Shown piece after piece: positions 34,885 through 45,434 of a stretch of 64,000 nt of DNA. The translations under genes were made by a program, and so were the position numbers. Source of the DNA: Sinohyriopsis cumingii (Eukaryota > Mollusca > Bivalvia > Unionida > Unionidae). Where the stretch lies: the NCBI GenBank assembly GCA_028554795.2, contig CM068831.1, positions 35,693,644-35,757,643 on the forward strand, in the 5' to 3' direction. Position 1 is the first letter of the stretch. Each line of letters begins with the position of its first letter. Below the pieces are notes generated by a model. The model saw only the letters and a list, made by a program, of their open reading frames with translations, was not told the DNA's origin and ran no database searches.

Positions 34885-35821
34885 GACCACGCGGGGGTAA
34901 TTGAGTATCGTCAGGTATCACTTGTAGTTGCTCGCGTGTAAACCCCCGCAGTGGGGCAGTTGAATCTAGTCTATAGATCGGTGGTCTATCAGTTGATCGT
35001 GTTATCGTTGATATGTTATGTGTGGTAACACTCCAAATAGGATCAGTAGCTCTTTTTTTAACGCCTTCAAGCTCTCCTGGTTCATATAGATATCTAACAG
35101 TGACATCGCCGAGAATCGGCTTGGAAACGCTATCTATTTTTGATCTTCCGGGTATATACTCGTATTTAATCGCGTCGCTGGGCTTCATGTTGATTGCTCG
35201 GGTAATCTCGTTATTTAACGCTGCAATTACGCCTGGCAACCTTTTGACCCATTCACGAGATCGTTTTTCTTGGATAAATTCTTTTGCGTACTGATATCCA
35301 AATAACCGTTCAGCAACAGTCCGATTGAATCGTTCAACAATTGCCTGATCACGGTGTAGCGCAGTATGACCTCGTCGTTCCGCGACGCTATGACGTTTCA
35401 GCGTTGATAAAACAGCGCCGCGAAATTCACTACCAGGATCAACTTGTAATAGATTTGGCCAGCGCAGAGGACCTCTTTGATAAATCCGCTCAAAAGCATC
35501 GGCTACTTCAGTTGCTGACTTTGTTTTTAACGGCTCCGCTTGTTTGTATCGACTCGCAACATCAACTACGGTTAGCGCGTATTTGTAACCGTTGTCATGC
35601 GGCAGAAATAGTATATCAGCCTGATGAACTTCATTAGGTACGCTGATATCAAAGCGCGAAAAGTTGATTTGTTTAGGCGGTGGTAGATAAATTTGCCATA
35701 TAGCCTGTTTGGATAACCAATTAGCCGCGGTGGCCCTCGTTACTTTTGCAGCGCTTGCAAGCTTACCAATTGCGGCCTTCCCCTTCCAGTATCCTCTCGG
35801 AGAATAATAGATGGATTCCAT
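34877..35821 (-). CDS. retrovirus-like DDE integrase (Polinton integrase)
   Basis: 314 codons. The catalytic triad is D69 (in HQADILFL), D128 (in LLQVDPGSEF) and E163 (in HRDQAIVERFNR). The D-E gap has 34 residues between them, close to the D,D(35)E rule of rve integrases. The N-terminal 50 residues carry a helix-turn-helix-like segment (AAKVTRATAANWLSKQAIW). The C-terminal part (GDVTVRYLYEPGELEGVKKR, RLDSTAPLRGFTREQLQVIP) looks like an SH3-like DNA-binding tail. The enzyme inserts the element and makes the target duplication. Its ATG is preceded by GTTTATAATAACAAC. The gene is intact; it converges on the HNH gene and is followed upstream by the PLA2 gene on the same strand. Confidence 0.95.
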   Translation of the reverse strand: MESIYYSPRGYWKGKAAIGKLASAAKVTRATAANWLSKQAIWQIYLPPPKQINFSRFDISVPNEVHQADILFLPHDNGYKYALTVVDVASRYKQAEPLKTKSATEVADAFERIYQRGPLRWPNLLQVDPGSEFRGAVLSTLKRHSVAERRGHTALHRDQAIVERFNRTVAERLFGYQYAKEFIQEKRSREWVKRLPGVIAALNNEITRAINMKPSDAIKYEYIPGRSKIDSVSKPILGDVTVRYLYEPGELEGVKKRATDPIWSVTTHNISTITRSTDRPPIYRLDSTAPLRGFTREQLQVIPDDTQLPPRGLN

Positions 35822-35846
35822 GTTGTTATTATAAACGCTGGCGTTT

Positions 35847-36389
35847 TCAATTACCAGCGCGAGAAGCTCCGCTTCCAGTCATTAATTTACCTTTCATGGC
35901 CGATTTTACCAACCATGAAGCCAATTTTTCTTTGAAGGATTTATCAGGAATAGCATTTAACGCGTGAATTAATTTTACGTCCGCGATATGACGCTGTTGC
36001 AGATTGCTACTTTTGTAGTAAGCAACATCATGAGCATGACACGCCTTATCGATAGCGTTTATTGGATACTCACCGGGTTTGGGCTGATTTTGATCATCGA
36101 GTCTGATATCTAATCGTGTTCCGGGGCCACAGTAGCTATATCCTGGGAGGTGCTTTTCTCCTGGATACTTTGCCCACGGTGTTCCGGGGAGTTTTGATAA
36201 CTTGGCTGCAATATCACCTCCTCGCTTTTTTTTTAAAACATCCCCGGGTCTAATAGAAATAAATCTAAATTTCTTTATACCGCATTGTACACACTTACCA
36301 GTAAGTGCCGATCTGTTATTTCTTGTTGTAACGGTTGTCATATCATTTGTGCCAGTACGCACTCTACACTTCACACAATATAGATCCAT
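35847..36389 (-). CDS. two-CxxC (DUF5679-like) plus phospholipase A2 domain protein
   Basis: 180 codons. The N-terminus has YCVKCR (Cys5, Cys8) and GKCVQCG (Cys33, Cys36) around a short basic strand, matching a DUF5679-type zinc ribbon as I know it. After a linker with LPGTPWAKYPGEKHLPGY, residues 86-90 (YCGPG) form the calcium-binding loop. Residues 114-124 (DKACHAHDVAY) carry the His120-Asp121 catalytic pair of a parvovirus VP1-type phospholipase A2, and Asp137 (HIADVKL) is a good second acidic residue. In parvoviruses this enzyme breaches the endosome; Polinton/adintovirus relatives are reported to carry PLA2 domains. Role in particle entry is inference. Gene intact. Its ATG lies 5 bp from the ATPase ATG. 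Confidence 0.85.
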   Translation of the reverse strand: MDLYCVKCRVRTGTNDMTTVTTRNNRSALTGKCVQCGIKKFRFISIRPGDVLKKKRGGDIAAKLSKLPGTPWAKYPGEKHLPGYSYCGPGTRLDIRLDDQNQPKPGEYPINAIDKACHAHDVAYYKSSNLQQRHIADVKLIHALNAIPDKSFKEKLASWLVKSAMKGKLMTGSGASRAGN

Positions 36390-36394
36390 AATTT

Positions 36395-37070
36395 ATGTAT
36401 AGAGATATGAATATAATTGATTTTTCGGCGACTAAAACAAGAGAACCAGTTAAGTATGTTGCAGCGTTACCAAACTCGATCCGGATGATTATCATCGGAC
36501 CATCTGGATCCGGCAAGACGCAATTGTTACTTAATTTAATAATGAGATGGATGAAGTGGGATAAGTTGTATTTAATCGCCCCTAGCGTAGATGATCAACG
36601 ATGCTACGAGGTGTTGAAAGATTTTAACGAGAATGCATCAGCGATCGCTGAAAAAAATGTTATTGAGTTTATTACAGATATCAATGATGCACCAGGTACT
36701 GATGATATTGATGGCGACGTTAACAATCTAGTCGTGTACGATGATGTCATGTTAGACAATCAAAAAAACCCAGCTAGGATATTTTCCAGAGGCAGGCATA
36801 AAAACACTGACGTGATATATGTCACTCAACGATACACTCAGATTCCAAAAGTAATCAGAGACAACTGTAATATTCTTGCTGTGTTCAACGGCGTTGATAA
36901 CACACACGCTACGAAATATTTGGCAGACATGGTGCGGCGGTGACATGGACTTTAATGTTTTTCGAAACTTTTTTAGTCATGCTCAGTCGACCCCACATGG
37001 ATTTGTAACGATAAATTTACATGACCCTCGGACACGATATCGTATCGGACTTGACCAAATATTCGGTTAA
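36395..37070 (+). pseudogene. A32/FtsK-HerA-type packaging ATPase, interrupted by UGA with +1 frame continuation
   Basis: The 0 frame runs from ATG 36395 (alternative ATG 36407) to a TGA at 36941-36943, 182 codons. Walker A is GPSGSGKT (35-42), Walker B is NLVVYDDVM (Asp116-Asp117), and SRGRHKN and VIYVTQRYTQIP match the distal motifs. The family usually has a further 40 residues; such a segment is present in the +1 frame directly after the stop and ends at 37070. No homopolymer is present. The arrangement (CGG TGA C) resembles the layout of +1 recoding sites at UGA but may be a one-base insertion. The ATPase would pump DNA into the capsid. Confidence 0.82.
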
Positions 37071-37085
37071 ATTGTAAGATCATAA

Positions 37086-37355
37086 AGATCTTCATTGTAA
37101 ATAGCCACTTAGCAGCAGAGGGGGCAATGAAACAACGCGGGACGCCCGATGATTGCCACGGGAAAACACCAACGAGATGTTGTCGCGAAATATAGCGTTT
37201 TCGAGCAAAAAACACTAAGGCTCCATTTGCCAAACGGAGCCTTTATTTTTTTTTTTGTTTGAAAAGTGAGATTTCGAAGGAAGGCTCTATTTGTCGTTTT
37301 AAAACCTTAATCAAATTTTGTCGAAAAAGTTGTCCGATTCGCCCCCTCTGCTGCT
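37086..37355. repeat. right terminal inverted repeat of the Polinton
   Basis: Inverse complement of 21443-21709 with about three small differences over the outer 246 bp and short indels at the inner end. It ends CT-3' against the GGTTA duplication. The internal hairpin lies at 37217-37243 and the inner 15-bp inverted copy starts at 37111. Confidence 0.93.
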
Positions 37356-37360
37356 GGTTA
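37356..37360. repeat. target site duplication, right (GGTTA)
   Basis: Direct copy of 21438-21442 immediately outside the right inverted repeat. Confidence 0.8.
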
Positions 37361-37664
37361 TGTTGCACAGACCTGTTGCAATGTTAAATTGTTTGTATGC
37401 ACAGAGCTCTTGTAGAATCATATATTACAATTGTTATGCTTATCCTTTGAGATTGGGATTCAAGGGTCGGAAACCTTGGCACGCGTTCCACAAGGTAGCA
37501 CGTAAAGATGTTTCATGTGGTACGCGAGGGGCAGCCGAAAATCTCGAGTTTAACAATGTTGCTCTCTTATTGTTGGCACGCGCTTGTTCATTTTGCAATC
37601 AATCAGGAAAAAGTGGCACGCTAACTCAAATAGGTTGCCGACCCATGTTATAACATGGTCAACT
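37361..37664. other. right flank next to the Polinton; noncoding
   Basis: No gene. It contains a TTGTTTGTATGCACAGAG unit related to those left of the element, supporting insertion into one degenerate repeat. Confidence 0.5.
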
Positions 37665-38585
37665 TTATCAAAGTCTGTAAGCAAATTAGACCAAACAAAG
37701 CAGAAACCGCATGAGTGTCGTTTTCAAATATACCTTTCTAAACAATACGGCCAAAATGTATTAAATAGAAGAAAGTGCAATACCATCGACCGTCAGTGGA
37801 GTAGTTCGTGAGTATATTTACATAAATTAAGCATATGTTTCTCTATGCGATGATCAGTATGTTTATCGTACTTTCATTACTGAAATCATTGTGGGGAATC
37901 ATTAGCAAATGTATATGCATGGCATCATAAATGCTATATTGCACAGACGTGTTCACACTTTACAAACGTGACTCAACAAGATAAATGATTTACTATGAAG
38001 AGTTCGAATGAACCAGAAATTCAAATATACAGCTTTAATCAATCCACCAAAATGCTTTTATAGGCAACAAAAACTCGCCATTTGGACTGTAAATTACGCT
38101 CTACTGGCTTAAGACGAGAAGGTTTTCTTTTGTAAAAGGTACATGATATGCAAATTGATGAATGGAGAATAAATACGAAATTTTTTTAAATTGCTGCCAG
38201 ATTGTTCCAATTGTAGAATATTATCCTGTAACCAAGTGATAAGAAACAATGTGACAGATGTAAAGTGTTCGCTAGTGTTATGTTGGTCGTTGTTATCATG
38301 TTATGGCAAGTCTCCCACTAGAATAAAATATTTTATCATTTTAACCCAAAAAATAATATCATGTCTTAACTTCTAAGCATAACAAGTCATCGTTCGGCAA
38401 TATTTTCTACAGTAGTTTAGTATAGCACCAGTGGCAAAATGTTTGCCTTCTATAGCAGAAGAACTGTTTTTGTCATTCAAGTATTATCCTCACTTTATAT
38501 CTAGATCGACTTATATGACGCTTGGCATAGACATCACGTTGGCGACTGTGTGCGTTACGTACTCCCGTCGCTCCACACCATGCCG
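37665..38585 (+). repeat. right arm of the 0.9-kb direct repeat flanking the Polinton
   Basis: Colinear, diverged copy of 19441-20351, with an extra segment of about 80 bp near 37890-37970 and several indels. It starts 310 bp right of the element. Confidence 0.75.
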
Positions 38586-40788
38586 ATGTATATGTACATC
38601 AAGCATTATTGTGCATCTGAAAGTAAATGTTACATTTGTAAAGGTATGACAGTGCATCTGAACATTATCCTTCTGCCTCAAATCATGTTACAGTGCCTGA
38701 ATTGCATTTTGCACAAAACAGATAAACGTAGGGATACATATACCCATTATATGATGTCATATTGTTCTACAAAGTATAATTGTACTAGGACCATGTTCAT
38801 CCGCATACTACGGTATGCTATTTTGTATAAGCATATTTGATATTTTATTAATATAATTTTACGATATCAGTATAAGCTTCGTCATAGTTATCAATGTTCA
38901 CATAGAAAATGTACATTCCCTTAGCTCGATGCTCAAATACATCTATTTACAAAACTGTATTCAAAGTCAATGTGCGAAAAATACGTGCATTGCCAGCTGT
39001 TTCGTGGGTCGAATTATCTTCGTGGGATTGTGTTCCTCTTCATGGGACATAGTTTCTTCAAAAGAAGCTTCTTCAAACTTGAACATCAGCTAAATACAGT
39101 CCAACGTGATGCATTGTCATATGCTTTGTTACAATATTGGGTACCGCTGTTTAAGAAAGGAAATTAAGGTTGTTGCTGTTATTGAGAGAATTCTTAAAAC
39201 TATTAATAATGAGAGAAGAATATAATAATATTCATCTTTAAAGGAGGTCACATTTATAACGGAAGATTCATGGACGAATAGATTTGTTTCGTTTAAGGAA
39301 ATCGGGACGCTATTATAGCGCAATGCATTGAGCATGGTTTTTGTTGTTCGTATAATAAATACGATCATACAGACACCTTGCACGCAAACATATTATTATA
39401 GCTTATGATGCTTTCAGGAAAAGGATTCTCTACCGCCCTAAAAATTTCTCTATTGATCTCCAGAATTTGTTAACTGCTTTGTAACAGACGTTTAATTTCA
39501 AAATTATAGAACTGCGCACAACGCAGAGCAAAGGGACCTGCTTCGAAATAATTGCGTCAACATTTGACAAACAAGTGAACGTATTGTTCATCTCATAATA
39601 GATGCAATTAAAATATTGGTTTATGTTCACAGCAAAATTAAATATGTGTAGATGTATTCTAGTGTTTTCCACACATATAGAAGATGACACATTGTTGTTA
39701 CTATCAATCAAGATGTTATAAAATGTGTTTCAAATATCATCGTTTTCGTTTATGTATTCTGAAATTGTATATTTAATCTAATACTTATCAATTGAAATAA
39801 GAAGGACAAATTTCAGGTAAAGTATATCTGAAAAACTCATTGTTGCTATCAAATGTTCATTGTTGCTATCAAATGCTTATCAATTCCTAGATAAGAGATG
39901 TCATATTCGTTCAAGACATTTCTTTACTTATATGGATCGTAAATAAGTCATTGTCTTCGGGTCAGAATTTGGGCGAATTGATTATCCTTAGCTTGAAGTA
40001 TTAAAAACTCGTCATAATATTTTACTCGACATTTTGATTGGTCCAGAATTTTAAATATTACTTGTAATTGACAAATACGGCCTTTTGATTAGTCAAAATC
40101 TTTACGGTAAGAAAGTTTTATACGACTATGACCAAGACTTGGATCGATCATATCATACTCTATCTAAAAGTGATACTATAACTTACAGCTCTCTGTATAT
40201 CATCTCTTCTGATAATGATGCGGTGGAAAGGAAACCCCTTTCCATCAAATAGTAATTCTAGCTTGAAATATGCAAAGCTGGTACGGAAAAACTGATTATG
40301 CAACAACAGAAGAAAACAGCTTAGAAATCTTAAGTTTACATTCGCTAAGTTAAGGTTAATATAGATTAGCAGAGTTCAACAAAGGACAAAAGAGAATCAG
40401 TGTTCCTACGAAAGATAATACAAGATTATTACATGAAGGAATTTTTTATACAAAAAATGTTACATGTATTTTAAAATTCCTGCAAAAAGGTGGACATTGA
40501 GTCTAAGATATAACTTGTATGTTATCACCTTGAGTACCTTTATGGAATATACACTCGTTCATACTCAACACCTTTTCATCTAAATCTTCATTGACACACA
40601 CCATTTACATTTCACTTTGATCAGAAAGTTTTATATATTACCCTCACCATCTCATCATTTTGTTTTTAACTGTTTGATTTTTATATCGCTGGACGATAAG
40701 AAACCTTGTATCATTTTTAAATAATCCTACATATAACCTTTTGTATATAGCTAAATAGACTAACCGGACTGATGCGCCGTAAAAATAC
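38586..40788. other. noncoding, nothing recognised
   Basis: AT-rich DNA with short ORFs (at most 96 codons) and no domain. A 21-bp direct duplication with TCATTGTTGCTATCAAATG lies at 39837-39875. Confidence 0.5.
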
Positions 40789-40808
40789 AATCAATCAATC
40801 AATCAATC
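40789..40808. repeat. (AATC)n microsatellite
   Basis: Five AATC units directly upstream of a SINE copy. Confidence 0.85.
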
Positions 40809-40828
40809 CACTCTCAGTGGACACTGGG

Positions 40829-41120
40829 ACTGCACCGGTGGCTTCGTGGTTAGAGCGTCCGCCTCCGATGCCGGAAGTCGTGGGTTTGACTCCCTGAAGA
40901 GTCATACCAAAGACTAATAAAAATAGTATTAACAGCTGCCTCGCTAGGCGCTCAGCACTGGGATTCATGTTAGGACTCGTTGGCCTGGTATAAGGATAAT
41001 GTTGGCTGGGTGGGACATAATGCTACATATCTGCGGTACGTTGCTCCAGTGCTAGACATCACTATAGACTTGCACACTGCATATATCGTAGCGATATGAT
41101 TGAAAACGTTTTAAAGCTAC
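40829..41120 (+). repeat. SINE copy 1, tRNA-derived head (family 2)
   Basis: A-box TGGCTTCGTGGTTAGAGC, B-box GTGGGTTTGACTCC, then a body with TAACAGCTGCCTC, GGCTGGGTGGGACATAATGC and AGCGATATGATTG. The same body recurs at 45435-45640 (3' truncated) and 58095-58378. The GACTGGGTGGGACA-like core reminds me of conserved-domain SINEs of molluscs, but I cannot confirm the family. Confidence 0.75.
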
Positions 41121-41562
41121 GTTACAAATCCAAATCACGCGCGCAAACACTCACTGGATACTGACTGGTTGTACACTCTGGTTGAAGTTACCAATTCGTG
41201 AGACCGGTATATGTGTACTGTTGCCTCATAAATGACTCATCAATAATTGGTTTGATGTTCGGAAGCTTCACTTATTTGCCAATGATTGAATAATATGCTG
41301 ATTTATATAGTATTTGAAGTCTGTATAAGGAATCATCCTTGCATGTGTATGTCTGTCTGTCTTCATGCATATGTATATCTACGGATAATCCCCATCATTT
41401 GCCTTTTCGATGTCCTTTCAACGTCTCTCTCCCTCTCTCGGCACGTGCACATATTTCTACTTTTTATGCCACGTCTTTTTCCCAATATGGGCATCTTGGC
41501 TGCTCTAAGTAATAGCATATCGATAAAATTAACTGTGTGAAAACATAATGTATAAAAATAGT

Positions 41563-41564
<2 letters not shown>
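41121..41564. other. noncoding, nothing recognised
   Basis: No recognisable gene; the 84-codon ORF has no domain. Confidence 0.5.
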
Positions 41565-41639
<75 letters not shown>

Positions 41640-41743
41640 GGGGGTGTATGTGTGTGAGTGTGAGTATGTGTGTATGTGTGTGTTCGTCTAATATACAGAC
41701 ACATACACAGACACACACACACGCACACACACACACATATATG

Positions 41744-41811
<68 letters not shown>
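41565..41811. repeat. compound (TA)n-(GT/CA)n-(TA)n microsatellite
   Basis: About 36 TA units at 41565-41637, a GT-rich then CA-rich stretch at 41645-41738, and about 35 TA units at 41742-41811. Both halves can pair with each other. The ORFs here are I/Y- and C/V-rich artefacts. Confidence 0.95.
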
Positions 41812-41812
<1 letters not shown>

Positions 41813-41825
41813 TATTATTTAAGGT

Positions 41826-42330
41826 GGGTCGTGGGCAGTTTTGTCGTCCTCAGACGGTTTCGTGGGCAGATAAAAGTTCGTGGGCAGATTTCCATCTGCC
41901 CACGAAGCACGTCGTCCTTTTCTGCACTCTTGCCACAAATATCAATAAAATAAATGCATATTTACGCTGCTGAATGTTAAATATTCGATAAATATTCATC
42001 TGCAAAATAAATAATTGCCTTTTTACCTATTTATTTCCATTTTTTCATTAATGAATTGAATTGAATAGCACAACTTGAGTTACCTCCCATTATGTACTAG
42101 TATATATTGCACCTTAAAAATAGATTGACCCGGAAGTAGTATGTTTCAAATTTACTGCCCATGATGACAGGGGGTCGTTACAAAGAAAATCAAGGGATGG
42201 GGTTCTAACCTGTAACAATATAATATGTTAATAGTGTTACAGGTTAGAACCCAAATCTGTTGATTTTCTTTGTAACGAGCCACTATGCCCGTGATTATTA
42301 TTGTGAGAGATCAAAACTGCCCGGGAACCA
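41826..42330. mobile_element. foldback MITE
   Basis: The ends GTGGGCAGTTTTG (about 41831) and CAAAACTGCCC (about 42312) are inverted. Inside, CGTGGGCAGAT/ATCTGCCCACG form a small hairpin at 41879-41904. A long stem pairs TCGTTACAAAGAAAATCAA (42174) and GGTTCTAACCTGTAACA (42201) with their complements at 42235-42280. No ORF. This is a nonautonomous foldback DNA element with unknown partner transposase. Confidence 0.7.
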
Positions 42331-43590
42331 GGATGTGGAGTGAATAATCTGCCAATGTCGCCAACAAGCACCATACATATATACTATTTATTTTGATATC
42401 TAAGAAGTTTTCAATAATGCTAATTAGTAACATTATAATGAGTGAGCTGTTATATGTCATTCGAAATACCTCTATTCACTATTGCTGGTCTTGAGCCCAA
42501 ACTAAGAGGATTGTGGCTGTCATTAGAAATACAAGTGATACCATTTATTTAAATCCAGGCTTAGTAAGTTCATAACTTCACTTAAGTTCATATTATATGC
42601 TGCTGCATTTTCTTCTCTCAGTCTACCATTAACAACGACAACAAAAGAAAAATGGTGTTTACTCAGAATTTGTTCCTATATTTATCAAAAAATTTGTTTT
42701 GGAACAGATATTTTGTTGGAAAAGCTGAAAGAATAAAATTGGGGGAAAATCATGATGGTATAATAATACAATTGTTTACTTATAATAAAAGAATACTGGA
42801 TTTAGTGTACAACATCCTTGCAATAATTAAATGGCATTGTGAATATGCAGAACCCCAATTCTTTAATGTACATGTACTGTTTAAGGTACAAAACTGTTTT
42901 GCATACTTCATAACTTATTTCTCTAATAGTGCAAATAATAGGAGACAGAAGACATTTAGAAAGAATTAATTTGTCAAAATAAGTTAAATATCAAGATTAG
43001 TTTAATGGACGTTTGAAAATTTACTATTAAAGTAAAATTGCCTTTTTTTGAGAGAAAAATCCTAATAGTAATACACGTAATTTTATTTAAATTAGCAGTA
43101 ATGTAGAGGATGCTGATTTATTTATGAAATATACCATAAACGTGTGTTTCATGTTCATTACTCCAAAGTAAAATACCCAAGAACCACCTCAGAAAATCAG
43201 TAATGACATATTCACGTAAAACACAAAACACAATTCTAAAAAAGTGATGGAGATGCAGTTATCAGCTGTGAGTCACATAGCTAACACATGTTGAGTAGCA
43301 GACTGGATGATTGGTATGGAACGAATTGTATTTGCCTTGTCAGAATAGTTGGTAAAGATTTTAAGAGGACTTCCTGGTTGGAAAAAAGTGAATTGGAGAA
43401 ATGTATTATTTTTTTCATCGTATGTGTCCTTGTTTCACTTCATTAATAATAATGATATGACTTTTGACAAATCTTTTTGTCCGAGTGACTCAATGCTGAT
43501 AAGTGTAAAAAAATGTCGAGGCTGCGACAGATGTGTCCTCTGTAGAAATGGGTGTTTATTAAACTAGGTCAAAATTAGGTAGTGTAAAAA
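42331..43590. other. noncoding, nothing recognised
   Basis: AT-rich. The 105-codon ORF at 42652-42969 has no recognisable domain and atypical composition; I do not call a gene. Confidence 0.45.
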
Positions 43591-43599
43591 TAGGAAGTG

Positions 43600-45290
43600 G
43601 AACAATACACAATATGGAAAACGCTCGCTGTGGAAGACATTGGGCGGACATACAGACACATCAAGATGTATTTAATAAGATTCATACACATATTATATAC
43701 TGTTGTATAGCTCTCCTTGTATGCTTCAGATTTATACTATAAACATTGAAGTTTGTGATACCGAGACAAACGGCAATGGAAGATGCACGTATCAAGGTTA
43801 TGAAGATTGTTAAATTCACAAGCGATACAGAGTCAAATATACCAAAACTTTCATATTGCGTTTTCTTACATTTCTACTATCACAGATCGATTTAGACTGA
43901 TGCGAAACCTATCAATTTATATCAAATTTGTCAAAATCGGGGTTTATTTACTATTGTTATGAGTTATTCACCTGTATGGAAAACGATCGTATAGGAAGAC
44001 ATTAGGCGAAATGACAGACAAAGGAAGATATACTTAATAAGATACATACACATACTATTTACAGTTGTACGGCTTTAATTATATGCTTTAGATATATAGC
44101 AATAGCATCGAAATATGTAGTACGATCGCAAAACGGCAATGGTAGATTCACGTAGCAAGGATATGCAGATCGGTAAAGTCGCACCCGATATTCAGTAAAA
44201 AGAACAAAACCTTCTATTTTGCATTTTCACACATGTCTATTGGCACAGATCGATTTAGTATGATTAGAAACATATCAATTAAAATCAAATTTGTCATCTG
44301 ATATCAAATGTGTCAAAACCGTTGTTTTTGCGATTGTTATGACTTATTCGCCCATATGAAAAACTTTCGTATAGGTCGGATCTAGGCGCACGGACAGACA
44401 AATAAAGACGTGCTTATTAAGATATATACACACATTTTATAATATTGTATAGTTTTAATTCTATACTTCAGATCTCTAATATTAGCATCGAAGTATGTGC
44501 TACAATCACAAAACGGGAAGGGTGTATTAAAGTAGCAAGCATATGAAGATCGGTAAAGTCGCACCCGATATTCCGTAAAAAGTGGAACTTTTTTATTTTG
44601 TATTTTCACACACGTCTATTGGCACAAATCGATTTAGGCAGATGAGAACCTATATATTAATATGAAATTTGTCAAAAGCTGTGTTTGTTTACTATTGGTA
44701 TAAATTATTCACCTATATGGAAACCGTTCGGATAGGAAGGCATCGGGTGCACAAACAGACATATGAAACCGTACTTAATAAGATACATACACATATTATT
44801 TAATGTTGTACATCTTAAATTATATGCTTCAAATCTATAGTATTAGCATCCAAGTATGTGCTACTATCGCAAAACGGGAAGGGTAGATGCACATATCAAG
44901 GATATGAAGATCGGTAAAGTCGCAAGCAATAATGAGTCATAAATACCAACTTTTTTGTTATTAATTTTCTCGACTTTTTTTGGCACAGATCGATTTAAAC
45001 TGATGAGAAACCTATACATTGATATTATATATGTCGAAATATATGGTTGTTTAAGATTGGTACAACTAATTTACCTATATGGAAAATCTTTGTGTTGGAA
45101 GGTATTTGGCGCACGGAAAGACAAATGAAGACGTACTTAATAATATATGTAAACATGTTATATGCTGTTGTTTAGCTTTAATTTTATGCTTGAAATCAGT
45201 AGTATTAGCATCGAAGTATGTTGTAACCCCCCTCCCCTTAGTACGCTACTGCAAGCAGACTTTGTTAAATGCTAAGAGACACTAATTGCT
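43600..45290 (+). repeat. tandem array of about 360-bp units (array 1, about 4.5 units)
   Basis: Each unit contains, in order, CTATATGGAAAAC, a GACAGACAAATGAAGACGTACTT-like segment, AGATACATACACATATTA, AGTATTAGCATCGAAGTATG, GATATGAAGATCGGTAAAGTC, CACAGATCGATTTAGACTGA and GAGAAACCTAT. The GATCGATTTA anchor lies at 43885, 44248, 44627 and 44988, a period of 361-379 bp. Short ORFs repeat with the units. The array ends in TTGTAACCCCCCTCCCCTTAG and a tail shared with array 2. Confidence 0.85.
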
Positions 45291-45434
45291 CGAAAATTAT
45301 AATTTAAAAAATATTTATGTATTTATGGACTCGTATATTATAACCTTATAATGCGCCTTCATTTTCCATCAGGTAGGTCTCCAGGTCGAGTTGTCATGAA
45401 AAACAGGAACCAGTATCGTACATTCTTTACTAAG
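45291..45434 (+). repeat. shared tail between the 360-bp array and the SINE (copy 1)
   Basis: TATTATAACCTTATAATGCG, CATTTTCCATCAGGTAGGTC, TCTCCAGGTCGAGTTGTCATG and CAGTATCGTACATTCTTTACTAAGCG are repeated nearly unchanged after array 2 at 57950-58094. Array, tail and SINE are therefore one composite unit. Confidence 0.75.

Larger units (their letters stand above)
21443..37355. mobile_element. complete Polinton/Maverick element (virus-like transposon)
   Basis: The element starts AGCAGCAGAGGGGGC and ends with its exact inverse complement. It has near-identical inverted repeats of about 265 bp and is flanked by the direct repeat GGTTA (21438-21442 and 37356-37360). It carries the diagnostic set of a Polinton: DDE integrase, family-B-like polymerase, adenain-like protease, packaging ATPase, and major-capsid and penton-like candidates. 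Its 15.9 kb is within the usual 15-20 kb range. Polintons normally make 6-bp duplications; here 5 bp match exactly. Gene order is a left block on minus, polymerase and HNH on plus, integrase and PLA2 on minus, ATPase on plus. Several virion genes are interrupted. Confidence 0.95.

Noticed and set aside
40829-40900. A tRNA gene
   Set aside because: Only A and B boxes are present; paired acceptor and anticodon stems are not evident and the same head recurs with a common SINE body.
41464-41953. ORFs rich in IYIY and CVCV
   Set aside because: Translations of TA and CA/GT microsatellites.
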